This document shows, in pieces, positions 1 through 7,818 of a stretch of 49,222 nucleotides of DNA. The notes under the pieces were generated by a model. That model saw nothing but the letters and a program-made list of their open reading frames with translations, made no database searches and was not told the DNA's origin. The translations under genes and the position numbers were made by a program. Position 1 is the first letter of the stretch, and the number at the start of each line of letters is the position of its first letter. The stretch is from an uncultured Clostridia bacterium (lineage in GTDB: Bacteria; Bacillota; Clostridia; Peptostreptococcales; Anaerovoracaceae): positions 1 to 49,222 of the forward strand of contig CAKQOE010000017.1 in assembly GCA_934255545.1 (NCBI GenBank), written 5' to 3'.

Positions 1-434
1 TCATAAGCCTTAGCGCTGTCGTTAAGAGCACCACCCTCAACTCTAGCGTCCATGAATGTTCCGAGACCGCACTTAGTGAGTACGCCAGGCATACCTCTGC
101 CGATCTCAGTATACATCTGGAGCATAGCGCCGAGTGGCATGTACCAGCCTGGGAGCTTATCTTCTTCGATCAGCTTAGCGATCTTTGGAGTAGTTGACTC
201 GTGTGATGAAATATCGAGCGCGAGCAGTCCTTCGTGAGCCCAGCAGTTACCTGCACGGAAACCAGCTGCATGTACGTTTACCATATTAGCAGGATGTCCT
301 GTTTCAAGGAATCTCTTTTCTACTGCGAGACCGATTTCTTCAGGCCAACCTTCACTACCGAATGAAACACCTACTACACAGCAACCGTCAAAGAAGAGCT
401 TTGCAACTTCTTCCATAGAAATAATCTTAGCCAT
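1..434 (-). CDS. Fused-type acyl-CoA:acetate CoA-transferase, N-terminal part (runs off window)
   Basis: Only the first 144 codons are present; the gene continues beyond base 1. The frame starts at ATG 434-432 behind a GGAGAA ribosome binding site and begins MAKIISMEEVAKLFFDG. It aligns along its length with the N-terminus of the complete 546-residue CoA-transferase at 9478-11118, sharing the blocks KRFLETGHP, LPG/PLGxM and GLGTxxDxRxxGGA. It should therefore be a family I enzyme with fused alpha and beta halves, which transfers CoA between acetyl-CoA and an organic acid. The catalytic Glu would lie in the missing C-terminal half. Two paralogues in one neighbourhood suggest different acid substrates, which is inference. 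It is transcribed divergently from the CoA-transferase at 1245. Confidence 0.85.
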   Translation of the reverse strand, partial: MAKIISMEEVAKLFFDGCCVVGVSFGSEGWPEEIGLAVEKRFLETGHPANMVNVHAAGFRAGNCWAHEGLLALDISSHESTTPKIAKLIEEDKLPGWYMPLGAMLQMYTEIGRGMPGVLTKCGLGTFMDARVEGGALNDSAKAY

Positions 435-453
435 TGTTTAATTTCTCCTTCTC

Positions 454-487
454 ACCGGTATCATTCTGTTTAAAACAGTGTACCGGT
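454..487 (-). other. Nested stem-loop in the 5' leader of the partial CoA-transferase
   Basis: Outer arms ACCGGTA (454-460) and TACCGGT (481-487) enclose an inner palindrome CTGTTTAAAACAG (466-478). The structure lies just upstream of the ribosome binding site, so in the transcript it would be a 5' UTR hairpin. A role in mRNA stability or translation is inference. Confidence 0.4.
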
Positions 488-702
488 ATATTACTCTTAA
501 CTGAGCTTTAATTACGTACCTGTCGTAAAAGATATTTAAACCAGATATCAGATACATACTGAAAATTCAGCGGTACTTTAACTGATGAACAAATCATTTT
601 AACAGTCTCTTTCGTACAGAAACTGTTTTCATTCTTCTTAACAAGCCAAGTCCTCGGTATATGACTTTCATACCATGTGTATTTGGGCTACTTATCAATG
701 AT

Positions 703-730
703 TATATACTTTGGTTTCGCGAAGTATATA
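703..730. promoter_or_regulatory. 28-bp inverted repeat, possible operator
   Basis: TATATACTT (703-711) and AAGTATATA (722-730) are perfect 9-bp inverted arms around a 10-base spacer. This is the size and symmetry of a dimeric regulator site. It falls just downstream of the possible minus-strand promoter at 751-779. Confidence 0.4.
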
Positions 731-750
731 CTCTTAACTTGACAACACAT

Positions 751-779
751 ATATTAGTATATTTTCATTGTTATGTCAA
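751..779 (-). promoter_or_regulatory. Possible sigma-70/A promoter for the partial CoA-transferase
   Basis: On the minus strand TTGACA (779-774) is followed after 17 bases by TAATAT (756-751). The -35 is perfect and the -10 matches 4 of 6. The resulting leader would be about 310 bases, so the assignment is tentative. Confidence 0.35.
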
Positions 780-1072
780 CAATTTTTCGATTATTTTTCA
801 AGAAACTTTTTATAACAACAAACACATTTTAAATTATTTTAATTTTGCTGCATATGTTGATTTTACTGCGTTTCGGACTTTGTATACAAGTTTTTCATTT
901 GATTTGTATACATAAATTCTGTTTTCGGGGTATACTTTTTGTATCATTGTTGTGTTCTATTATTGATGCTACAATGTATAACCATATCACCTAAACAGCA
1001 AGAATATATTCAATAGATATATTTTGTTACACGTGACATTTTAAATATTTCTCACCATGCAACTATAAAATG

Positions 1073-1086
1073 TATACTAAAGTTTA
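1073..1086. promoter_or_regulatory. Near match to the OFA-transporter activator box
   Basis: TATACTAAAGTTTA matches TATACT-NN-AGTATA at 11 of 12 fixed positions. It lies about 160 bases upstream of the frameshifted CoA-transferase on the plus strand. No good -35/-10 pair sits at the spacing seen for the transporters, so function is uncertain. Confidence 0.35.
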
Positions 1087-1244
1087 ATGAAGTATCTATA
1101 AGTATGACAAGTATATGCATTATTATCACGCAGCAAGACAAATATAAATTTTTGTAAGTTATCATATCAAACTGCAATACTGCTGCAAAATATATTCATA
1201 CCGATAATAGTTAATATTACAAATAACAGGAGAGATCGATCATC

Positions 1245-2569
1245 ATGGAATACTGGAGAAAAGAATACGAGCAGAAGCTCTGCACCGCAGAAGAAGCCAT
1301 CAAGCTGATAAAAAGCGGTGATCACCTTCTTGTAGGCGGAAACCGCTCGCGCCCGGAACATATAATAAAAACGCTTATCGATCATGCATCAGACTATAGG
1401 AATGTAACTATAAAACATGGTCTGAGCGCCGGAAATGAATTTTACGCAAATGAAGAATACAGCGAGAATTTCAATTATGAGTCTCTTTTCATTCCATCAG
1501 GCATTCCGCGCAAAGCTATAAACGAAGGTCATGCTACAAACATTCCTATAGGATATGCTGATATAGGTCCGAGCATCATCGCAGACAGGATACATGCTGA
1601 TGTATTTACATTCCAGGTATGTCCGCCTGACAGATATGGTTTTTGCTCATGCGGTCTGAACGCCGATTTTCTTCCTGAAGCTATTCAGGCTGCAGACAGG
1701 ATAATACTTCAGATAAATAATAATATGCCGCGAAGCTTCGGTCCTGACTGCACAGTTCACATCAGCCAGGCTGATGCCATAGTTGAATACAACGAGCCTA
1801 TTCCATTTTCAAAAAGGCCGGACATTACTTCCGTAGAGAAAAAGATAGGTGAATATTGCGCCAGCCTTATAAACGACGGCTCAACCATCCAGGAGGGATC
1901 GGCGCCATACCAAACGCAGTCTGCAAGTCGCTGCTGAAAAAGAAAAACCTCAGAGTTCATTCTGAAATGATCGAAGACGGTATAATGGAGCTTTGCAAAG
2001 CAGGTGCTATAACAAGAGAAAAAAGCATCGACGAAAAAAGCCCGGTCGTAACAGCTTTTGTCCTCGGTTCACAGGAAATGTATGATTATATAAACGACAA
2101 CCCGATATTTTATGAAGCGCGCACAGCTTATGTCAACAATCCGTTCGTTATTGCAAAATGTCATGATTTTATCAGTATAAATTCATGCGTAGAGATAGAC
2201 ATAAGCGGCCAGGTAGTTGCCGGTTCAGCAGGCCTTCGCCGGATAAGCGGCGCAGGCGGTCAGCTTGATTTTGTAAAAGGTGCGAATCTCACGCTTGACG
2301 GAAAAGGAAAATCTATACTTGCAATGACGTCTACTCATACTAAAAACGGTGTTGCTCACTCACGCATAAAGCCTTTTCTCACCAAAGGTTCATCAGTGAC
2401 AGTTCCTGCACAGGATACTGATTATTTTGTAACCGAATACGGAATAGCCGACCTTAGAGCCAAAACGTCGGAAGAGCGCGCCCGCGCGCTGATAAACATA
2501 GCCGCCCCTGAATTCAAAGACGAGCTTATCGAGAATTATGTGCTGCGTTTTAAAAAAGAATTCTCATAA
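1245..2569 (+). pseudogene. 4-hydroxybutyrate/acetyl-CoA hydrolase-type CoA-transferase, frameshifted
   Basis: Two frames, 1245-1937 and 1856-2569, encode the N- and C-terminal halves of one family protein. The first half reads into INDGSTIQ and then loses homology; the second resumes with GGIGAIPNAV. Adding one G in the run AGGAGGG (about 1891-1897) restores STIQGGIGAIPNAV and a protein of about 441 residues, the usual family length. The HSEM motif (about residue 241 of the repaired protein) is where the family's catalytic Glu is expected, and SINSCVEIDISGQV and GAGGQLDF are also well kept. The intact enzyme would exchange CoA between acetyl-CoA and a hydroxy- or short-chain acid. Start ATG 1245 follows AGGAGAG. 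The break may be a real mutation or an assembly error; the otherwise well-preserved sequence suggests it is recent or artefactual. Confidence 0.8.
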
Positions 2570-2613
2570 CACAAAATATTTCGTTATATTTTATGTAAAT
2601 TTAAAACATGACC

Positions 2614-2647
2614 GAACAAGGCACCGTATAAAAGCGGTGCCTTGTTC
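2614..2647. terminator. Hairpin between convergent genes
   Basis: Perfect 13-bp arms GAACAAGGCACCG and CGGTGCCTTGTTC flank an 8-base loop, between the convergent ends of the CoA-transferase (2569) and the nitroreductase (2680). No strong T-run follows on either strand, but its position suits a bidirectional terminator. Confidence 0.7.
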
Positions 2648-2679
2648 AATGCCATATGTAATTTAATTAAGATCAAATA

Positions 2680-3339
2680 TCAGTTAAAGAAAGTTACGAT
2701 ATCTTCAACAGGTCTTCTACCGGGACTCTTAGGCTCTCCTTCAGGAACGCCTATAGGGAACATGCATGCAAGGAACCATCCGGGTCTTGTTTCATATCCT
2801 ATCTCTTCACGGACGAGTTCTTCAATATCCTTGTGGCACCAGCTCTGGCTTGTCATTATAGTCGTTCCGTAACCCATTTCATTCAAAGTCAGAACTCCAT
2901 TTTCCAGACATGCTCCAAGGCTCATCATACCGGGATTCATGAGCTGCAGATCTTCCAGATCCTCTACAGGTCTGCCTACAGTCTTGAACTCTCTTGTAGC
3001 ACCGTTAGGTATCCTTGTCGAAAATACCATCACAAGAACAGGAGCTTCAAACGAAAACAGCGTAAATAACCTTATAAACTTTTCAAATCTCTTTGAAAGT
3101 TTTTCGTTTACAACAGCGACCTCAGCTGAAAGTTCTTCCTGCCTTTTTTTTATGAGAGCAGCAAGCTTATCCTTGAAGTCCTGATTCCGTACGATCACAA
3201 AATGCCATGGCTGTTCATTTTCACTTGAAGGACCGCGCCTTATAGCATCGATTATCTCCAGTACATCTTCGTCAGGAACAGGCGTATCCTTAAATTTTCT
3301 GATACTGTGACGGTTTTCTATCAATTCTTTCAGTGTCAC
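2680..3339 (-). CDS. Nitroreductase-family FMN oxidoreductase
   Basis: A 219-residue protein of the FMN-dependent nitroreductase family, which uses NAD(P)H to reduce nitro compounds, quinones or flavins in the cytoplasm. The N-terminus carries the family signature LIENRHSIRKFKDTPVPDED, then PSSENEQPWHFVIV, and later LGACLENGVLTLNEMGYGTT before the short C-terminal segment. GTG at 3339 is chosen as start because AAAGGAGG lies 7 bases upstream; an earlier TTG at 3357 overlaps that site. It follows the DUF1266/DUF2185 gene by 46 bases and is probably co-transcribed with it, ending at the 2614-2647 hairpin. The substrate cannot be predicted. Confidence 0.85.
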   Translation of the reverse strand: MTLKELIENRHSIRKFKDTPVPDEDVLEIIDAIRRGPSSENEQPWHFVIVRNQDFKDKLAALIKKRQEELSAEVAVVNEKLSKRFEKFIRLFTLFSFEAPVLVMVFSTRIPNGATREFKTVGRPVEDLEDLQLMNPGMMSLGACLENGVLTLNEMGYGTTIMTSQSWCHKDIEELVREEIGYETRPGWFLACMFPIGVPEGEPKSPGRRPVEDIVTFFN

Positions 3340-3385
3340 GGGGATTCCTCCTTTCAAATCACTAAATAATGCCGCATTTGCAGAA

Positions 3386-4501
3386 TTACTTTGTATCTAT
3401 ACCTTTCTTCATTGCATCAGAAGCGGTCTTAAACTCAATAAAGTCCTCATCATGCTTCCTTATAAACGCAGTGTTTATTTCTGCATCAAGAAGTGGGACG
3501 ATAGAATCATCAAAATTTGCAATAACATTAAGCTGGAATATATTTGACTTATCTCTGTCTGCCATATATTCCTTGCTTTCGTCGCCCGCAAAGAATCTCC
3601 ATCCTGAATCAGGGAAGTTCTTAAACGGTTCTTCTCTATATACAAAGCAAGGCTTTTCTCCATCTATACTTATCCTGTCAGAAACAAAGCAGCCCTGCTC
3701 AGATTTTACAAGCGTTTTAAGATTTTTAACATCAAGAGTCGGGAAGTACTCCTTCTTCTTGTACCAGTTATATACACGCCATACGTGTACAGTATCGTCA
3801 TTGAAGAGTCTGTTTACCTTATCGAGAAGATAATCAAAATTTCCTACAGCCTCATCAATATCGAAATCAGAATTTTTATAAGCAATATATGTACCGCCTG
3901 CTACAACACTAAGAGCATACTCTACCCAGCTATTGAAAGTCTTTAATACAGGCTTTACTATATCAGCAAGCATTTTATCAGCAGTAGGTTCTTCGAAATA
4001 ATCGCAGAATACCGCTTCTCTCATAATGTCGATCCCCAGTGAAACATCCCACCCGAGATATCCCTTAGGGCTTATCGCTGCAGAAAGTGCATCTGAAAAT
4101 TCCTTACACTTAATGAACTTCTCTCTTGACTGCGGAGCCATCTTCTGCATATCATTTTTTATAGCTTCGGAATCAACAGCGCTGAACTGCATAAACTGCC
4201 AGTGAGCACCGCGGAAGCACGCTCTTCCTATGCTCTGAGTGGCGGAATCTGAATCATTAATACCGTAGTTGTCAATAAGATTTTTAGTAACTATGTCCTG
4301 AGATGCTGAAGCGCCTGTAGCATCCTGAAGAACAAGCTTCGTAAAATTATTGCGATTTATAAGTGAATGTACACCTGCAAGAAGAATATTGAACTCACTT
4401 GGATTTACATATTCTACTTCAGGATATATATCACCTGTATTAGCTATAAACTCATCAACTTTTTTCTTGAAATAATCAATTTTTTCATTAATATTATCCA
4501 T
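3386..4501 (-). CDS. DUF1266 plus DUF2185 (Imm33-like) domain protein
   Basis: A 371-residue soluble protein with no signal peptide or membrane segment. The middle part (about 95-215) contains RACFRGAHWQF, KGYLGWDVSLGIDIMREA and TFNSWVEYALSVVAGG, which resemble DUF1266 proteins. The C-terminal third (about 275-355) contains GCFVSDR, GWRFFAGDE, EYMAD and NVIANFDDSIVPLLD, which resemble DUF2185, a family including predicted immunity proteins. Start ATG 4501 follows AGAGG. No toxin gene is visible nearby, so an immunity role is not supported by context. Function is unknown, and the domain calls are from recognised motifs only. Confidence 0.65.
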   Translation of the reverse strand: MDNINEKIDYFKKKVDEFIANTGDIYPEVEYVNPSEFNILLAGVHSLINRNNFTKLVLQDATGASASQDIVTKNLIDNYGINDSDSATQSIGRACFRGAHWQFMQFSAVDSEAIKNDMQKMAPQSREKFIKCKEFSDALSAAISPKGYLGWDVSLGIDIMREAVFCDYFEEPTADKMLADIVKPVLKTFNSWVEYALSVVAGGTYIAYKNSDFDIDEAVGNFDYLLDKVNRLFNDDTVHVWRVYNWYKKKEYFPTLDVKNLKTLVKSEQGCFVSDRISIDGEKPCFVYREEPFKNFPDSGWRFFAGDESKEYMADRDKSNIFQLNVIANFDDSIVPLLDAEINTAFIRKHDEDFIEFKTASDAMKKGIDTK

Positions 4502-4646
4502 ACAACTACCTCTTAGAAAAACACCTTAAAAGAAAGAGCCGCACAAACCGATTAATAATTAAATATTATTGAAAACAATTAACAACTAATAAATTATATG
4601 CACCTCGGAATAACATGCAGAGGAAATATCTGCATACATATTATAT

Positions 4647-4677
4647 AAGGGGCTGTTCCAAAATGCAACAGCCCCTT
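4647..4677 (-). terminator. Intrinsic terminator of the FAD-oxidase operon
   Basis: Arms AAGGGGCTGTT and AACAGCCCCTT (11 bp) flank a 9-base loop, 30 bases beyond the stop codon of the flavoprotein ending at 4707. An AT-rich stretch follows on the minus strand. Confidence 0.75.
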
Positions 4678-4706
4678 GATATTGATTAAACCAAATATGT
4701 TTGAAA

Positions 4707-6341
4707 CTACTGAGTAATAGTAGCAGTCCAGCTTGGCATTGGGAACTTTTCTGGAACTTCCCAGTCGATCATATCGTGCATCCATTCTGCTCTCTGAACG
4801 AATACATCGTGTGCCAGAGGTACAGGTGGGTGGCAGATCCAAGCAGGGTCAAATTCATTCTTAACCTTAAGCAGCCAGAGGTGATAGTTTGGACCATACT
4901 GAGGACCAGTAAGGAACAGTGGCTGGTGAGGGCCAAGGTGAGATGAATAGAAGTTGTTTTCGATATTCATCTTTGAAGTCTGGAGGAAGAATCTGTCTAC
5001 GCCAGAAGTATCTTCGTCCTGATCCCAGTAGATAAGGAATTCTGAGTAACCCTGATGGCCGTTTTCGAATAACTGGAACCAACCTGGATCTCCGAAGTCT
5101 GGGAACAGAGGTGGAGTATATTCAGAAGCCTTGAGGGCTGCGAATGCTTCACCGTGCTGAACTGACTGATTTAATGTTTCGATTACGAATTCTACTGATA
5201 CGTAAGAACCAGTCATCAGCCACATGCCGGCAGAGTCGGCGTTCTTGAGCCAAGATTCATCTGAAGCCTTAGTTCTTCTCTTCTTACCTTCGAGTTTTTC
5301 AAAGATATCATCGAGAACTGCGAGTTCATAATCCATCTGCTCTTCGTTAGCGTAACCAACTACGAGTACTCTTACGAGGTGGAAGTTCTTAAGAGATTCT
5401 TCTGATTCCTTCAGCCATATATCCCAGAACTCTTCCTTATCTTCAGCCTTAGCTATAGCTCTCCAGAATACTGGAACCTTTGTGCAGGCAGCACAGATTT
5501 CAGCAGCACCGATTTCGTACATAGCCTGTACCTGGTTAGCCTTAGTTGGAACCTGGAAGTTGATCCATCTGATTCTTCTTTCGTCGAGTGCGAGTGAAGT
5601 ATTTGGAGCAACACCCTGTGGCTTAGGGCAATCCTGGATAAGTGGCAGGTACTTAACAGCCATTCTTGTTACAGTACCCATGCAGCCTCTGAGGCCTGTG
5701 AAACCTCTGAGGATACCTCTAAGGTCAGGTCCAGGACCTTCGCCCCAGAATGGGTCGTCAGATGTAGCAAGTGAACCCATCTTTACCAGTTCTCCGTCAG
5801 GAAGAACGAGTTCAGTACCGAGGATTCTTCTGTGTGGCAGACCGATCTTCAGAGAGATTGGTGACCAACCATCACCGAGGAGGTTAGCGATAGCAGAGCA
5901 CTGAGCACCACCACCACCGATTACGCCGTAGCATCCCTTGTTGAATGCTTCCTGCTGTAATGATGAGTAAATGATTCCAGGTCCGATATCAGCGAACATG
6001 TGCTTTTCATCCCAGTTAAAGTACTGCATTCTCTTCATATCGATGATAAGTTCATCATCAACATGGCAGTGAGTCTTAGGACCGTAGAAACCTGTTGCAT
6101 ATGGAACGTAAGGTACGTTGTATCTTGCACAGATCTTTACGATTCTCTGTAATTCATCAGCATCCTTAGGAAGAGCAACTGCAGCTGGAAGAACTGTCAT
6201 AACTCTTTCATAACCGAGACCAGCTTCGTATCCGCCCGGACCTGATTTGTAACCCTGCATTATAGCAGGATCGTCTGAAATGTATCTAGAGCCAACAATA
6301 TTTTCAATAGCTTTATAAGCCTGTGTAACGATTGTTCCCAT
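4707..6341 (-). CDS. FAD-binding oxidase, VAO/GlcD-like (544 aa)
   Basis: A flavoprotein of the vanillyl-alcohol oxidase/p-cresol methylhydroxylase superfamily. The PCMH-type FAD-binding domain occupies roughly residues 45-230 (VALPKDADELQRIVKICARYNVPYVPYATG, then GGGGAQCSAIANLLGDGW and GFTGLRGCMGTVTRMAVKYLP), followed by a long substrate-binding cap domain. Such enzymes oxidise 2-hydroxy acids or p-alkylphenols and pass electrons to a partner. It is the last gene of a four-gene series and lies 15 bases after the Fe-S protein, so it probably acts with that protein as in GlcDEF. ATG 6341 is chosen because GGGAGGTG precedes it by 6 bases; the upstream GTG overlaps this site. Substrate is unknown. 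Confidence 0.85.
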   Translation of the reverse strand: MGTIVTQAYKAIENIVGSRYISDDPAIMQGYKSGPGGYEAGLGYERVMTVLPAAVALPKDADELQRIVKICARYNVPYVPYATGFYGPKTHCHVDDELIIDMKRMQYFNWDEKHMFADIGPGIIYSSLQQEAFNKGCYGVIGGGGAQCSAIANLLGDGWSPISLKIGLPHRRILGTELVLPDGELVKMGSLATSDDPFWGEGPGPDLRGILRGFTGLRGCMGTVTRMAVKYLPLIQDCPKPQGVAPNTSLALDERRIRWINFQVPTKANQVQAMYEIGAAEICAACTKVPVFWRAIAKAEDKEEFWDIWLKESEESLKNFHLVRVLVVGYANEEQMDYELAVLDDIFEKLEGKKRRTKASDESWLKNADSAGMWLMTGSYVSVEFVIETLNQSVQHGEAFAALKASEYTPPLFPDFGDPGWFQLFENGHQGYSEFLIYWDQDEDTSGVDRFFLQTSKMNIENNFYSSHLGPHQPLFLTGPQYGPNYHLWLLKVKNEFDPAWICHPPVPLAHDVFVQRAEWMHDMIDWEVPEKFPMPSWTATITQ

Positions 6342-6356
6342 TAATTTCACCTCCCA

Positions 6357-7796
6357 CTAAAGTGCTTTTACAATAAGTTCAGTGATATCAATAGCTTCTA
6401 TACCATCCTTAGCGTCTGCATACTTATTGAATGCATCTCTGCACTGAGGATCAGCTGAAACGATTGTTTCTATACCACATTCCTTAGCTTCATCAAGACG
6501 ATGCTTTGTAGCGAATTCAGTTAATGCAGGGAAAGCGATGTCTGTACCACGTCCAGCGCAGATATCAAAAGCGTTTTCTCTGATTCTGATGAATTCACAG
6601 TTGTCAGCGCCAGGAACAGCAGCCATGATAGTTCTAGCCTGTGCATACAGGTTTTCTCTACCTCTTCTTCTTCTCTGACCTGGATAGATCATACCCATCC
6701 AGCCTCTTTCGCCCTTGTAAGGAGTCCAGTCATCGCAGAGTCTTGATACTGATGAAGCATCATGATAAGCCATTCTAGTGTCAACAGGTGTAGTAAGAAC
6801 GAGCTTGCCTTCTTCTATTGCAGCAGCAGCAAGTTCGATTATGTGCTTAACTTCAAATCCGAGATCAGCAGTAGCGATGTCGAGGAGCTTTGGATAGTCA
6901 ACCTTGAACATTCTGTATGCTTCAGCATCAGAGATAACTACAGTCTTAGCGCCAGTAGCCTTGATAGCTTCTACAGTTTCCTTAGCTACCTTTCTAGCTT
7001 CGTCTACCATACCGATTGAGAATGTTACGTTAGCATCATTCTTTTCATCAGCGAGGAGCATGAAGTCAACACCGATCTTTTCAAGGATCTTAGCAGTTGC
7101 CTGAGCGATCTGCGGATTCTTGTAAGAAGTATTATCACCAACATAGTAGAGGACATCTGCCTTATCAGCAACCTTAACGTCCTTAGCCCATGCTTTTCTG
7201 TCACCCTTTTCGCCATAGATGTTGCCAGTAGCAGCGATCTTGTCGATAGCTTCCTTGTGTGCAGGAAGTGGAGCAGCGCCGTCCTGAACAGCCTTAACTC
7301 TCATTGCTTCGAGTGAAAGGTTGATCTCAAGGTCGAGGTTACGCTTACATGCAACGTCGCATGCGCCGCAGAGTGGGCAAGCATAGATGATGTTGAGGAG
7401 CTGAGGAGTCCATTCGAGAGTTCCGTCGATTATACGGAGACCGATTCTCATCTTACCCATAGCGCCATATGCGTCGAAATCATTGTAAAGGTTAGCCGGG
7501 CATCTAGTGTTGAACTTAACACCAGGGTTGTAAGTATGTTCTACCCAATAGCAACCCTTGCACTTAATGCAGTGGTCCATATCGTACTTGAACATGTTTA
7601 TATTTTCAATATCGAACTCTAACGGAGTTCTAGGTGTGTCATATCTAGCGTGTGAGCTGTTCTTAGCTGGTCCATAAGCAGGGTCAACTACAGAAACTTT
7701 ATAACGGTCACCTGTTAATTTCTTATCTTTTGCGACATCTGCAGCGAGTTCCATATTCTTTTTAGAAACGGATATGTCGAAACGATTATCTGCCAT
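6357..7796 (-). CDS. Fe-S electron-transfer protein, GlcF/HdrD-like (479 aa)
   Basis: This protein has two [4Fe-4S] motifs: C76-x2-C79-x2-C82...C99-P, with an unusually long gap before the fourth Cys, and C140-x2-C143-x2-C146-x3-C150. The remainder resembles the cysteine-rich (CCG) region of glycolate oxidase GlcF and heterodisulfide-reductase-type proteins, but the first CCG motif is degenerate: YHDASSVSRL stands where family members usually have HDPC, and a later DPQC may be a relic of the second. It sits between two FAD oxidases with short gaps (15 and 22 bases), so it most likely collects their electrons. The ribosome binding site AAAGGAGG precedes ATG 7796. The electron acceptor is not evident, and no membrane segment is seen. 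Confidence 0.85.
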   Translation of the reverse strand: MADNRFDISVSKKNMELAADVAKDKKLTGDRYKVSVVDPAYGPAKNSSHARYDTPRTPLEFDIENINMFKYDMDHCIKCKGCYWVEHTYNPGVKFNTRCPANLYNDFDAYGAMGKMRIGLRIIDGTLEWTPQLLNIIYACPLCGACDVACKRNLDLEINLSLEAMRVKAVQDGAAPLPAHKEAIDKIAATGNIYGEKGDRKAWAKDVKVADKADVLYYVGDNTSYKNPQIAQATAKILEKIGVDFMLLADEKNDANVTFSIGMVDEARKVAKETVEAIKATGAKTVVISDAEAYRMFKVDYPKLLDIATADLGFEVKHIIELAAAAIEEGKLVLTTPVDTRMAYHDASSVSRLCDDWTPYKGERGWMGMIYPGQRRRRGRENLYAQARTIMAAVPGADNCEFIRIRENAFDICAGRGTDIAFPALTEFATKHRLDEAKECGIETIVSADPQCRDAFNKYADAKDGIEAIDITELIVKAL

Positions 7797-7818
7797 AGTA
7801 AATCTTCCTCCTTTCCTA

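Larger units (their letters stand above)
435..1244. other. Divergent AT-rich intergenic region
   Basis: This gap of about 800 bases separates two divergently transcribed CoA-transferase genes. It holds a leader hairpin (454-487), a 28-bp dyad (703-730), a possible minus-strand promoter (751-779), repeated GTATAC-type sequences near 883, 908 and 932, and a near match (1073-1086) to the box found at the OFA transporter promoters. An 84-codon open frame at 661-915 has AT-driven composition and no ribosome binding site, so no gene is called. Confidence 0.5.

Noticed and set aside
661..915. 84-codon plus-strand open frame in the divergent gap
   Set aside because: AT-driven composition rich in Tyr, Phe and Asn, no ribosome binding site and no recognisable motif.
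1245..2569. Two separate genes in overlapping frames (1245-1937 and 1856-2569)
   Set aside because: Each encodes only half of one CoA-transferase and the join is repaired by a single base; the second frame's first codons are out-of-family, so one broken gene fits better.
3386..4501. Toxin-immunity pair based on the DUF2185/Imm33-like end
   Set aside because: No polymorphic toxin or secretion gene nearby; the partner is a nitroreductase.
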